Shown: positions 18,378 to 25,967 of the stretch, one piece after another | How positions within the stretch are numbered: position 1 is the stretch's first letter | Layout of the letters: each line of letters begins with the position of its first letter | Assembly: GCA_022072125.1 (NCBI GenBank) | Contig: JAJVIH010000012.1 | Span: forward strand, 1 to 64,000 | Origin: Myxococcota bacterium | GTDB taxonomy: Bacteria > Myxococcota > JAJVIH01 | DNA: 64,000 nt | Direction of reading: 5' to 3' | Program-made: the position numbers and the translations under genes | Notes under the pieces: model-generated | Told to the model about the DNA's origin: nothing | Databases searched by the model: none | What the model saw: only the letters and a program-made list of their open reading frames with translations

Positions 18378-20246
18378 ATGTATTCGTTGATCATCGAAGA
18401 CGACCGTGGCCGGGCCACGGTGGTTCCCCTCTCCAAGGAGGAAATCACCATCGGGCGGAAGGATGGAAACACCATCCGGCTGCTGGAGCGCAATGTCTCA
18501 CGCCGCCACGCCAAACTCGTCGCCCGCAATGGTCATTTGGTCATCGAGGACCTGGGCTCCTACAACGGGGTCAAAATCAACGGCGAACGGATTCAGGGCG
18601 CGCGGGATATCCGCATCGGCGATCTGATTCAAATAGGCGACTACCAGATGGCCCTGCGTTCCGAGGCGCCCGAGGTGCTGCGCGAGAAGCTGGCGCAGAC
18701 TCCAACGGGTCAGGGCGGGCTGGCCGCTTTCTTCGCCGACGAGGTCACGCGGGACATCAGTTCCATCCCCCATGCGCCGTCATCGCCCCGGCCGGGCGGC
18801 TACGTGGACCCCTATTCGGACACCGCCGTGGATGGGTTGCCTGGCGGCGATCTGGAACTGGATGAACCCAGCGAGTTCATCCCCGGCGAAGTGGGAACCC
18901 TGACCGCGGTCACCGGTCCGCGCAGGGAAATCAAGCTCAACCGCACCCGCATGACCATCGGCCGCCTGACCGGCAACGACATTGTCATCGAGGAACGCGG
19001 CGTCGCCGCCACCCACGCTTCCATCCATTACCGCAACGGGCAATATTCCCTGAAGGTTTCTCCCAAGGCGGGCGGCGGGGTGACCGTGAACGGCCAGTCC
19101 GCCGCCAACTGGACCCTCCAGCCGGGCGATGTGATCTCCATCCAGGGGGCCTCGTTCCGCTTCAACCCGGCGGGAGGGGTTGCGGCCGCGGCGCCCGCGC
19201 CTTCGTCTCCCCGCACCCTGACGGGCAAGCGCCCCTCGATGGAGCAAACCGCCGCCGGCGGGAAGGGCGGCGTGGCCATCGCCGTCATTGTGGGCGGCGC
19301 GGTGATTGTGGCCGCCGCGGCCTTCCTGCTGCTTCGCAAACCGGAGAGCGGCCCCTCCCCTGGCGTCTCCGTTCCAGAGAAAACCGTGGAGGCGCCCAAT
19401 CCGCCGGCTCTTCCGGCGGCGGGGGATGATTCCGCCGCCCTCATGGCCCGCGCCCAGGAACTGGAGAACCGCAAGGAGTGGAGCCAGGCCCGCAAGGCCT
19501 ACGAGACCATCGCACTGAAATATCCCGACAACCAGGACGCCGCGGAGAAGGCCCGCAAAATGGCCATTGAAGCCCAGGCCAAGGACACCTGGGAGACTGT
19601 CCAGGCGGCGATCAAGCAGAAGAAATGGGACCGCGCCTGGGATGAATTGCAGAATGTCCCGCGCGAGAGCGTCTACGCCGAATCCGCCGGGCTGGTGGAG
19701 ACGATGGTCAAGGAGAACCTGGTCAATCAACTCGTGCAGGGAGCCATCGCCGCATTCAGCACCCAGGAATACGATCGCTCCATCGAACTCTACGAAAAAG
19801 CCCTGTCGGTGGATCCCGATAACAACGACGCCAAGGCCGGGCGCGATCTGGCGTTGCAGAACAAGCAGAATCCGCAGGCCGATGCGCGTCCGCTGGCGGC
19901 GCCGTTGCGCAAACTCCCGAACCCCGGGATTGCGAAGGCGCTTCCTCCCCCCCCGCCGCCGCCTCCGCCGCCCGGCGGGCCGCGCAACGCCGCGGCCTGG
20001 ATTGAGGACGGCAAAAAGGCCATCAAGGCCGGTCAGATAGACAACGCCGCGCTGGCGTTCCGGGAGGCGCTGAAAATGGAGCCGCGCAACGCCGTGGCCA
20101 TGAACAGCCTGGGACGCATCCTCTGGAGCCGCAACCAGCGCGCCGACGCGGTGAAATTCTTCAAGATGTACCTGCAGGTCCAGCCCCAGGCTTCCGATCG
20201 TTCGGAAATCAAGGCGTATATTGACCAGTTTGAAGAGGCTGAATGA
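18378..20246 (+). CDS. Double-FHA, single-pass membrane protein with C-terminal TPR repeats
   Basis: 622 residues. FHA 1 (about 1-95) has ITIGRKDGNTI, NVSRRHAKLV and LGSYNGVKING, the phosphothreonine-binding loops. FHA 2 (about 175-265) has MTIGRLTGNDIVI and THASIHY but lacks a clean SRRH motif, so it may not bind phosphopeptide. A membrane helix (about 299-320, VAIAVIVGGAVIVAAAAFLLL) is followed by TPR-like helices and, near 530-540, a run of nine prolines before a final TPR pair. FHA domains probably face the cytoplasm and TPRs the periplasm. Its last 4 nt overlap the REC-HTH gene (ATGA). It may respond to Ser/Thr phosphorylation; no kinase gene is in the window. Confidence 0.85.
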   Translation: MYSLIIEDDRGRATVVPLSKEEITIGRKDGNTIRLLERNVSRRHAKLVARNGHLVIEDLGSYNGVKINGERIQGARDIRIGDLIQIGDYQMALRSEAPEVLREKLAQTPTGQGGLAAFFADEVTRDISSIPHAPSSPRPGGYVDPYSDTAVDGLPGGDLELDEPSEFIPGEVGTLTAVTGPRREIKLNRTRMTIGRLTGNDIVIEERGVAATHASIHYRNGQYSLKVSPKAGGGVTVNGQSAANWTLQPGDVISIQGASFRFNPAGGVAAAAPAPSSPRTLTGKRPSMEQTAAGGKGGVAIAVIVGGAVIVAAAAFLLLRKPESGPSPGVSVPEKTVEAPNPPALPAAGDDSAALMARAQELENRKEWSQARKAYETIALKYPDNQDAAEKARKMAIEAQAKDTWETVQAAIKQKKWDRAWDELQNVPRESVYAESAGLVETMVKENLVNQLVQGAIAAFSTQEYDRSIELYEKALSVDPDNNDAKAGRDLALQNKQNPQADARPLAAPLRKLPNPGIAKALPPPPPPPPPPGGPRNAAAWIEDGKKAIKAGQIDNAALAFREALKMEPRNAVAMNSLGRILWSRNQRADAVKFFKMYLQVQPQASDRSEIKAYIDQFEEAE

Positions 20247-20890
20247 ACACCCCGGATGCCCGCATGGCGGCCCGTGAAAAATCCGCGTTCCGCGGTCCCG
20301 CCGTGAACGTGCTGGTGGTGGATGACGATCCGGCGGTCACCGGGCTGTTGCGCACGGTGCTGGAACTCGACGGACGCCGCTGCGAGGTCAGCAATGACCC
20401 TGTCCAGACCGTGGATCAGTTCCGCCCCGGGAAATTCGATCTGATTGTGCTCGACATGATGATGCCCGGCATGGACGGCGCCGAGGTGTTGCGCCGCATC
20501 CGCCGCGTGGACGTGGATGTGCCGGTCATCATTTACACGGGATATCCGTCGGTGGAATCGGCGATGGATGTCATCAAGCTGAGCGTGGATGACTACCTGC
20601 AGAAGCCCGTGAATATCGAAAAATTCCGCGCCTCGGTGAAGGATGTCCTGCGCAAACACGGGCTCGACGGCACGCCGGAGGAGTTTCTGCACCGGCAGAT
20701 TGGGGCCCACCTGCGCAAGCGCCGCCTGCAGCGCGGCATGACGCTGAAGCAACTGGCGGATCGCACCGGCCTGTCGGTCAGCCTGATTTCCATGATTGAA
20801 CGCGCCGAATCCAGCGCGTCCATCGCCTCGCTGGCGAAGATCGCCCACGCCCTGGAATACCCCCTCTCCGATCTGTTTTACGGGCTGTAA
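20243..20890 (+). CDS. Response regulator fused to an XRE-type helix-turn-helix
   Basis: 215 residues. A receiver domain (about 20-135) carries the acidic pair DDD27-29, phospho-acceptor Asp71 (LIVLDMMMPGMDG), Thr99 and Lys121 (LQKPVN), so it looks fully functional. The C-terminal part (about 148-212) is a Cro/C1-type HTH: LRKRRLQRGMTLKQLADRTG, then LSVSLISMIERAESSASIASLAKIAHALEYPLSDLF. REC domains are normally joined to OmpR, NarL, LytTR or Fis-type outputs; an XRE output is uncommon. It is translationally coupled to the FHA-TPR gene. No histidine kinase is adjacent, so its phospho-donor is unknown. Confidence 0.9.
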   Translation: MNTPDARMAAREKSAFRGPAVNVLVVDDDPAVTGLLRTVLELDGRRCEVSNDPVQTVDQFRPGKFDLIVLDMMMPGMDGAEVLRRIRRVDVDVPVIIYTGYPSVESAMDVIKLSVDDYLQKPVNIEKFRASVKDVLRKHGLDGTPEEFLHRQIGAHLRKRRLQRGMTLKQLADRTGLSVSLISMIERAESSASIASLAKIAHALEYPLSDLFYGL

Positions 20891-21007
20891 CCCGGCGTTT
20901 CCGGACAGTCCCGGATCCCCCCGCCCGCGCCGCCCCGGCGTGCGGCGGTCTCCCATGGCCTGGTCTCTCCACTTGCCTGCGGCGGAGGCTTGAGTTACCG
21001 CTGGAGC

Positions 21008-21811
21008 ATGGAGGCGAATCCCGGCAGCGCGCCCGCGATCCCGAAACGCCGGCTGGAGGTGATCCTGCTCGGCCTGTTGGGAGTGCTCGGCGTGTTGCTG
21101 CTGGTCGAGGCCCTCAATCCCATCGGCGTGCGGGTGGAAGGCGGCGTGTTGAATATCCGCCCCGCGCCCAACCGCAAGCAGCCGCCGCTCGCCACCGTAT
21201 CCCGCGGGGCCGAACTGGTGGTGGGCGGGGCGTGGGTCAGCGCGGAAGGATACAAATGGCGGCGCATCCTGCTGCCGGCGCGTTATTCCGGCGCCTGGGT
21301 GGCGGTGGAGCCCGAATCGGCGGCGCGCCATCCGCTGCGGGACTTGTCGGTGGCGGAATCGGGGGGCGTGATCGTCAAATCCACCAAGTCGCTGCTGCGC
21401 GGCGCCGCGTCGTGGATGTTCGATGAATTGCAGCGATCCGGCGCGCCGGTTTTGGCCCCCCTGGCGGCATGGTTGAACCGGCAGGGCGACAAGGGCAGCC
21501 ACCTGTATTTCTCCGCGAGCCTGACCACGCTGGCGATCATCGTGGGCGTGCTGCGCCGGCGGGGCTGGCTGGCCGCCGCCATCCGCGCGTTTCTGATGGT
21601 GAATCTGCTCGGGTTGGCGCTGGAGTTCTCCGACTGGGTGCTGAAGAGCGGTCAGGTGGACGTGGCGGACATGCTTTCCAACCTGGCTGGTGCGCTGGCG
21701 GTGGCGGGACCGGTGGCGCTGGCCGCTTCCGGGCCACGGCTGAAGGCGCTGGGGTTGGCGCTGCTCCGCCGCCGCAAGGCGGGCGGCGTTCATGGCGCGG
21801 CGGCGGTCTGA
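21008..21811 (+). CDS. Membrane protein with SH3-like and VanZ-like domains
   Basis: 267 residues from the ATG at 21008; a TTG at 20990 is an alternative, and neither has well-spaced Shine-Dalgarno sequence. One membrane helix (about 16-34) is followed by a bacterial-SH3-like region (VEGGVLNIRPAPNRKQPPLATVSRGAELVV...WRRILLP...GAWVAVEP, about 40-100). Several more helices follow, including LGLALEFSDWVLKSGQVDVADMLSNLAGAL, which fits the VanZ family pattern (E..Q.....G...D...N..GA). VanZ proteins confer low-level teicoplanin resistance or act in envelope processes by unknown means. The fusion suggests cell-wall sensing; inference only. Confidence 0.6.
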   Translation: MEANPGSAPAIPKRRLEVILLGLLGVLGVLLLVEALNPIGVRVEGGVLNIRPAPNRKQPPLATVSRGAELVVGGAWVSAEGYKWRRILLPARYSGAWVAVEPESAARHPLRDLSVAESGGVIVKSTKSLLRGAASWMFDELQRSGAPVLAPLAAWLNRQGDKGSHLYFSASLTTLAIIVGVLRRRGWLAAAIRAFLMVNLLGLALEFSDWVLKSGQVDVADMLSNLAGALAVAGPVALAASGPRLKALGLALLRRRKAGGVHGAAAV

Positions 21812-21961
21812 TTGTCTTCGCCGCCTGCCGTGCGTGTATCACTCTCCCCGCGCCCCTTGGCGGCTCCCTGTACGCGAAGGGGGCGGTGAACGAAGCGCCG
21901 TTTCATGGACGCGGCAAGAGCGGGCCATTATGATTCGGATAACCCTGACCGGCGGACCCTG

Positions 21962-23380
21962 ATGACAGACGCCAGCATTTCCGGAAATCCATCGTCCGCG
22001 AACCCCGCGGAAGAAACCGCGCGCATCACTGAACTGCGCATCAAGGGCATGCGCACGCTAGAGGACATCACCCTCAAACTCGATGGCCTGACCGTGCTCA
22101 TCGGCGAAAACGGCAGCGGCAAAAGCACGATCATCGAGGCGTTGAGCCTGCTGCAGGTGATGAGGGTCGCGGGTTCAGATTTCCGGGAATTAATTGTTCA
22201 TCGACATGGTGGAATCGCGAATATTCTCAGAAATGATGGAGGGCAGGCCATATCACTAGGCGTGGATATTGAAGTTCGCAGGGGGGATGTTCAGGAAAAT
22301 CTGAAATATGATACATCTTTTGAATCGGAGCCTTACGGCCAAAATCGCATCAGGGTTTCTCAGGGATCCATAAAATATACTTCCAACGTAAAAGCGGATC
22401 CGAACCACTTTCATAACGGCACGATAATAACATTTGACAACAGACAATTTACACTTTCCAACAGTGAAAATTCTCAAAAAATCGTAATACCAGCTAACGC
22501 CGTCAACATATTTGATCGTAATTTTTATACATATCTCGAACAGTTATTTAATAATGACCCCATTGAACCGCCTGTTCAAAGATTACTTGGTAGCGGCTTG
22601 ACGTTGGTGAATAGGCTCAGTGAGATTTTTAGATCATCAATCAAATTTCAGTTACCTTTTGATGTGACTCCGCGCTGGCGTCACTTTGATTATTGGGCTG
22701 GGAAGGATTTCGAATCCGCCGCCTCGTTACCGGGCGTGGGACAGGGCGAGCCCGCGAACTCTCCGCTGCGGGACAGGCAACAAATCGCTCCAGTTCATGA
22801 AATGGATCCGCATGGCCGGAATTTCGCCAGTTGTATTCACCATCTGCGCAATACCATCGGTGGAAGACGATGGGAGCGATTCCTGAACAAAATCAAATCC
22901 GCTTTGGCCCCGTTTCCGTTGGAAGACATTGTCGTACCTTCGATTGAACCAGGAATGATTGAAGTTCATTTCATGCTCGAGGACGGGAATCTATTGCGGG
23001 TAAGCCAGTTTTCCTCTGGGCAACTGAGTTATCTGGCCTTCCTCACACGCCTGGAGATGACCGGGTTCGCAAGCGTGATCGCCTTTGATGAACTGGAAAC
23101 CCACATGCATCCGTATCTGATGCATTGCGCTGTTCAGGAATTAGAGAGTTTCGCGAAAAACACTCCGGTCATCGTCGCCACCCACTCCAATACGCTCCTC
23201 AATTCGTTGAGCGATCCGGTAAATCAGGTGGTGATATGTGAATTGGGAGACAGGAGAAATACCCTTCTCCGGCGGCTTGATCCCAAGCTAATGGAAAAAT
23301 GGCTGATTCACTATGGGGGAGTGGGGAGTATTCGTGAACACGGAGTATTGTCAGACGCCTTGAAACAGGAAGAACAGTGA
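21962..23380 (+). CDS. AAA/ABC-type ATPase (AAA_21, OLD/RecF-like) of a two-gene unit
   Basis: 472 residues from the ATG at 21962; an ATG at 21905 is possible. The start ITELRIKGMRTLEDITLKLDGLTVLIGENGSGKS gives the Walker A motif (48-55). Later come an ABC-like signature (FSSGQLS, about 350-356), Walker B with catalytic Glu (FDELETHMHP, Asp376-Glu377) and the switch motif ATHS (406-409). The tail EKWLIHYGGVGSIREHGVL resembles AAA_21 ATPases paired with DUF4276-like proteins. Base composition drops sharply from about 22180: one 60-nt line near 22501 has only 17 G/C. The unit resembles ATPase-nuclease pairs of phage-defence systems; the function is inferred. Confidence 0.8.
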   Translation: MTDASISGNPSSANPAEETARITELRIKGMRTLEDITLKLDGLTVLIGENGSGKSTIIEALSLLQVMRVAGSDFRELIVHRHGGIANILRNDGGQAISLGVDIEVRRGDVQENLKYDTSFESEPYGQNRIRVSQGSIKYTSNVKADPNHFHNGTIITFDNRQFTLSNSENSQKIVIPANAVNIFDRNFYTYLEQLFNNDPIEPPVQRLLGSGLTLVNRLSEIFRSSIKFQLPFDVTPRWRHFDYWAGKDFESAASLPGVGQGEPANSPLRDRQQIAPVHEMDPHGRNFASCIHHLRNTIGGRRWERFLNKIKSALAPFPLEDIVVPSIEPGMIEVHFMLEDGNLLRVSQFSSGQLSYLAFLTRLEMTGFASVIAFDELETHMHPYLMHCAVQELESFAKNTPVIVATHSNTLLNSLSDPVNQVVICELGDRRNTLLRRLDPKLMEKWLIHYGGVGSIREHGVLSDALKQEEQ

Positions 23381-23930
23381 TGGAGCGCATCATACGAATT
23401 TTATACGAAGACAAGGGCGCCCCCGCATCATTATGTGGACTGCACCAGTTTATTCTGGCCTGTTTGACGGATCGAATTGCAAAGCCAGAAGATAATATTT
23501 CATTCCATCGCCATATCCGTAAACTGAAAGCACGCATTGAACCAAGATTATCCGGAGGGAGCGGTAATTTGCGGAATAACCTGAGAGTACTCTCGGATCC
23601 GGGAATGAGCATCGCTGCGTTTGACAGTGACAGAGTTCATGAACTACTTGGGCTTGATAAAAAAACATGCAGAGAAAAGGTATTGAACCAGCTTTATGTG
23701 GATTGTGGCAGCACGTTCACAGCAAGAGCGGAATATACATCGCCATGGATTGTGCTGATAGAAAGAAATCTTGAGTCTGTTGCCGAGGATGCATGCGTTG
23801 TTCAAAATATAAAACCTGAGAATCTCCGGCAAAACGCAAATAAAATTTTGTTGGAATTCGCAAAAACGACGGAAAAATCAAGCCTGCGGCAGAAGGCTCT
23901 AGGGTGTTGGCGCCGAACATCCCCAGACGG
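22180..23930. other. AT-rich island, likely horizontally acquired
   Basis: The surrounding genome is strongly GC-rich, whereas much of this stretch is at or below 40% G+C by direct line counts (24/60 at 22381, 17/60 at 22501) and uses A/T-ending codons. It covers most of the ATPase gene and its partner. The borders lie inside the coding sequences, not between genes: the first 200 or so bases of the ATPase and the last 90 or so of the partner are GC-rich like the host. A middle section (about 22700-23180) is intermediate. No transposase, integrase, tRNA or direct repeats mark the ends. Confidence 0.65.
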
Positions 23931-24024
23931 CCAGAAAACCTATGCCACTGGCCCCGCCCGCATCGTGGAAATCCTGGAAAGGCTGCATGCGAGAGAACCG
24001 ATCATCCCTCTTCCACATTCTTGA
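23380..24024 (+). CDS. Small Toprim/DUF4276-like partner of the AAA ATPase
   Basis: 214 residues; its ATG overlaps the ATPase stop (TGATG) and AGGAAGA lies just upstream, so the two are translated as a pair. I do not recognise the family for certain. The pattern fits a compact Toprim fold: a beta-strand ending in an acid (RIIRILYEDKG, Glu10), a second strand with a DxD (SIAAFDSDRV, Asp82 and Asp84), and a later WIVLIERNLESVAED segment (about 123-137) like the acidic helix of DUF4276 proteins. Six cysteines but no HNH pattern. If Toprim-like, it would be a metal-dependent nuclease governed by the ATPase. AT-rich except for the last 90 or so bases. Confidence 0.6.
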   Translation: MERIIRILYEDKGAPASLCGLHQFILACLTDRIAKPEDNISFHRHIRKLKARIEPRLSGGSGNLRNNLRVLSDPGMSIAAFDSDRVHELLGLDKKTCREKVLNQLYVDCGSTFTARAEYTSPWIVLIERNLESVAEDACVVQNIKPENLRQNANKILLEFAKTTEKSSLRQKALGCWRRTSPDGQKTYATGPARIVEILERLHAREPIIPLPHS

Positions 24025-24075
24025 CATCAAACACTGAACATTTATCTTGACTTCAATTCATGCGTTCAGTATATG
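24021..24075 (+). promoter_or_regulatory. Two tandem predicted promoters of recA
   Basis: P1: TTGACA (24021-24026), 16-nt spacer, TATCTT (24043-24048); its -35 box overlaps the stop codon of the upstream gene. P2: TTGACT (24047-24052), 17-nt spacer, TATATG (24070-24075). Both lie within 100 nt of the recA start. Confidence 0.5.
24033..24070. promoter_or_regulatory. LexA-like half-sites in the recA promoter
   Basis: ACTGAAC (24033-24039) and GTTCAGT (24064-24070) form an inverted pair around the promoter region. The right site with the 10 bases before it (24054-24070) agrees at 14 of 17 positions with the Myxococcus xanthus LexA box as I remember it (CTRHAMRYBYGTTCAGS). It overlaps the P2 spacer and -10 box, where a repressor would block transcription. 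SOS control is an inference. Confidence 0.5.
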
Positions 24076-24116
24076 TCCTCGCACGAAGCCGATTGCCAAC
24101 CGGAAAGGATTTCACT

Positions 24117-25256
24117 ATGTCATCCAGCAAAAGCACGGACAAAAGCTCCACGCCAGCACCCGCGAAAGTCATCCCCATGAAGCCTGCCACGTCTCCCGCC
24201 AGCGCTGACAAGGAACGCCAGAAAAACCTCGAACTGGCCCTCGCCAGCATCGAAAAGGCCCATGGCAAGGGCTCCATCATGCGCCTGAAGGACGGCGAGA
24301 GCATCCACCACGAAATCGAATCCACCCCCACCGGCGCGCTCTCGCTGGATATCGCCCTCGGCATCGGCGGTCTGCCGCTGGGCCGCATCGTTGAAATCTT
24401 CGGGCCGGAGTCTTCCGGCAAGACCACCCTGACCCTGCACATTGTCTCCGAGTTGCAGAAGCGCGGCGGCACCGCCGCCTTCATTGACGCCGAACACGCG
24501 CTGGATGTCGGCTACGCCCGCAAACTGGGCGTGCGCTCCGAGGAGTTGCTGATCAGCCAGCCCGACACCGGCGAACAGGCGCTGGAAATCGCCGACATGC
24601 TGGTGCGCAGCGGCGCGGTGGACGTGATCGTGATTGACTCGGTGGCGGCGCTGGTGCCCAAGGCCGAACTGGAAGGCGACATGGGCGACAGCCATGTCGG
24701 CCTGCAGGCCCGTTTGATGAGCCAGGCCCTGCGCAAGCTCACCGCCACGGTCAACAAGTCGCATTGCTGCCTGATTTTCATCAACCAGTTGCGCATGAAG
24801 ATCGGCGTCATGTTCGGCAATCCGGAGACCACCACCGGCGGCCAGGCGCTCAAGTACTATGCGTCCGTGCGCCTGGATATCCGCCGCGTCGGCGCCATCA
24901 AGCAGGGAGAATCGGTGATTGGCAACCGCACGCGCGTCAAGGTGGTCAAGAACAAGATGGCCCCGCCGTTCAAGGAAGTGGAGTTCGACATCCTCTACAA
25001 CGAAGGGATCTCGCGCACCGGCGACGTGCTCGATCTGGCCAGCGAACTGAATATCGTGGCGAAGAGCGGCTCCTGGTACAGCTTTGGCGGCGAGCGGATC
25101 GGCCAGGGACGCGATCAGGCCCGGGACTTCCTGAAGGAACATCCGGAGGTGATGCACGAGATCGAGGACAAAATCCGCGTGCATTATGGATTGGCGCCCG
25201 ACCCCGATCAGCCGATTGGTTTGCGTCCCACCGGCGCCGATTCCTCCAGGGGATAG
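24117..25256 (+). CDS. recA: Recombinase RecA
   Basis: 379 residues from the ATG at 24117, with AAGGA 7 nt upstream; an in-frame ATG at 24060 is inside the promoter and is rejected. Walker [10 protein letters not shown] (96-104), [55 protein letters not shown]-type blocks and [22 protein letters not shown] (loop L2) are all present. There is an N-terminal extension of about 30 Ser/Pro/Lys-rich residues over E. coli RecA. It catalyses homologous pairing and LexA cleavage. It directly follows the AT-rich ATPase pair; no recX follows. Confidence 0.98.
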   Translation: MSSSKSTDKSSTPAPAKVIPMKPATSPASADKERQKNLELALASIEKAHGKGSIMRLKDGESIHHEIESTPTGALSLDIALGIGGLPLGRIVEIFGPESSGKTTLTLHIVSELQKRGGTAAFIDAEHALDVGYARKLGVRSEELLISQPDTGEQALEIADMLVRSGAVDVIVIDSVAALVPKAELEGDMGDSHVGLQARLMSQALRKLTATVNKSHCCLIFINQLRMKIGVMFGNPETTTGGQALKYYASVRLDIRRVGAIKQGESVIGNRTRVKVVKNKMAPPFKEVEFDILYNEGISRTGDVLDLASELNIVAKSGSWYSFGGERIGQGRDQARDFLKEHPEVMHEIEDKIRVHYGLAPDPDQPIGLRPTGADSSRG

Positions 25257-25274
25257 GCGAAGGCGCCGGCGGGA

Positions 25275-25967
25275 TCACCCGGGGGGTAAAACGGCTTCTG
25301 GAAAGCCGGGGTCTTCGCTCCATGCCAGTTTCAGATTCCAGACATTCGCCAGATGTTCCGCGGTCAAACGCGCCGCTTCAGCCAGCGGAATATCGCGCCC
25401 CAACTGCTCGCGCAGCGAGGTCACGCCGCGATCCGTCAGCCCGCAGGGGATGATGTGATTGAAGTCATCCAGCCGGGTGGTCACGTTCAGGGCGAAGCCA
25501 TGCATGGCGACCCAGCGCGAGGCGCGAATGCCGATGGCGCAGATTTTCTGTCCGCCGATCCACACGCCGGTGAATCCGGGATCGCTGGCGGCGCGCACGC
25601 CATAATGCTCCAGCACGCGGATGATCGCGGTCTCGATGGCGCGCAGGTACAGGGACAGATCGCGCCCCTTGTCCTTCAGCGAGACGATGGGATAGCCCAC
25701 CAGTTGGCCGGGGCCGTGGTAAGTGATGTCGCCGCCGCGGTTGGTCTTGAGCACCTCGAAACCCAGCGCGTGCAATTCCTCTGGCGGGGTGAGGAAATGA
25801 TCGCCGCCGCCCTTGGCTCCGGTGGTGATGACGCGCGGGTGTTCCAGCAGGAGCAGCACGTCCTCGCGCAGGCGATCTTCCGCGCGCGCGGAGTGGAGGC
25901 GGTGTTGCAAGTCCAGCGCCCGCGCGTAGGGGACAGTCCCCATCCATGCGGCGCGCAGCCTGCTCAT
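25275..25967 (-). CDS. lipB: Octanoyltransferase (lipoate biosynthesis)
   Basis: 230 residues. LEHPRVITTGAKGG, NRGGDITYHGPGQLVGYP (76-93), GGQKICAIGIR (Lys141) and FNHIIPCGLTDRGVTS with catalytic Cys175 are diagnostic of LipB. It moves octanoyl groups from acyl-carrier protein to lipoyl domains of dehydrogenase complexes; cytosolic. Its start overlaps the end of the amidohydrolase lipoprotein gene by 4 nt (ATGA), so the two are coupled. lipA, the usual companion, is not in the window. Confidence 0.96.
   Translation of the reverse strand: MSRLRAAWMGTVPYARALDLQHRLHSARAEDRLREDVLLLLEHPRVITTGAKGGGDHFLTPPEELHALGFEVLKTNRGGDITYHGPGQLVGYPIVSLKDKGRDLSLYLRAIETAIIRVLEHYGVRAASDPGFTGVWIGGQKICAIGIRASRWVAMHGFALNVTTRLDDFNHIIPCGLTDRGVTSLREQLGRDIPLAEAARLTAEHLANVWNLKLAWSEDPGFPEAVLPPG

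Noticed and set aside
21812-24117. AT-rich island as a prophage or insertion sequence
   Set aside because: No integrase, transposase, terminal inverted repeats, target-site duplication or tRNA attachment site is visible; only two genes are involved.
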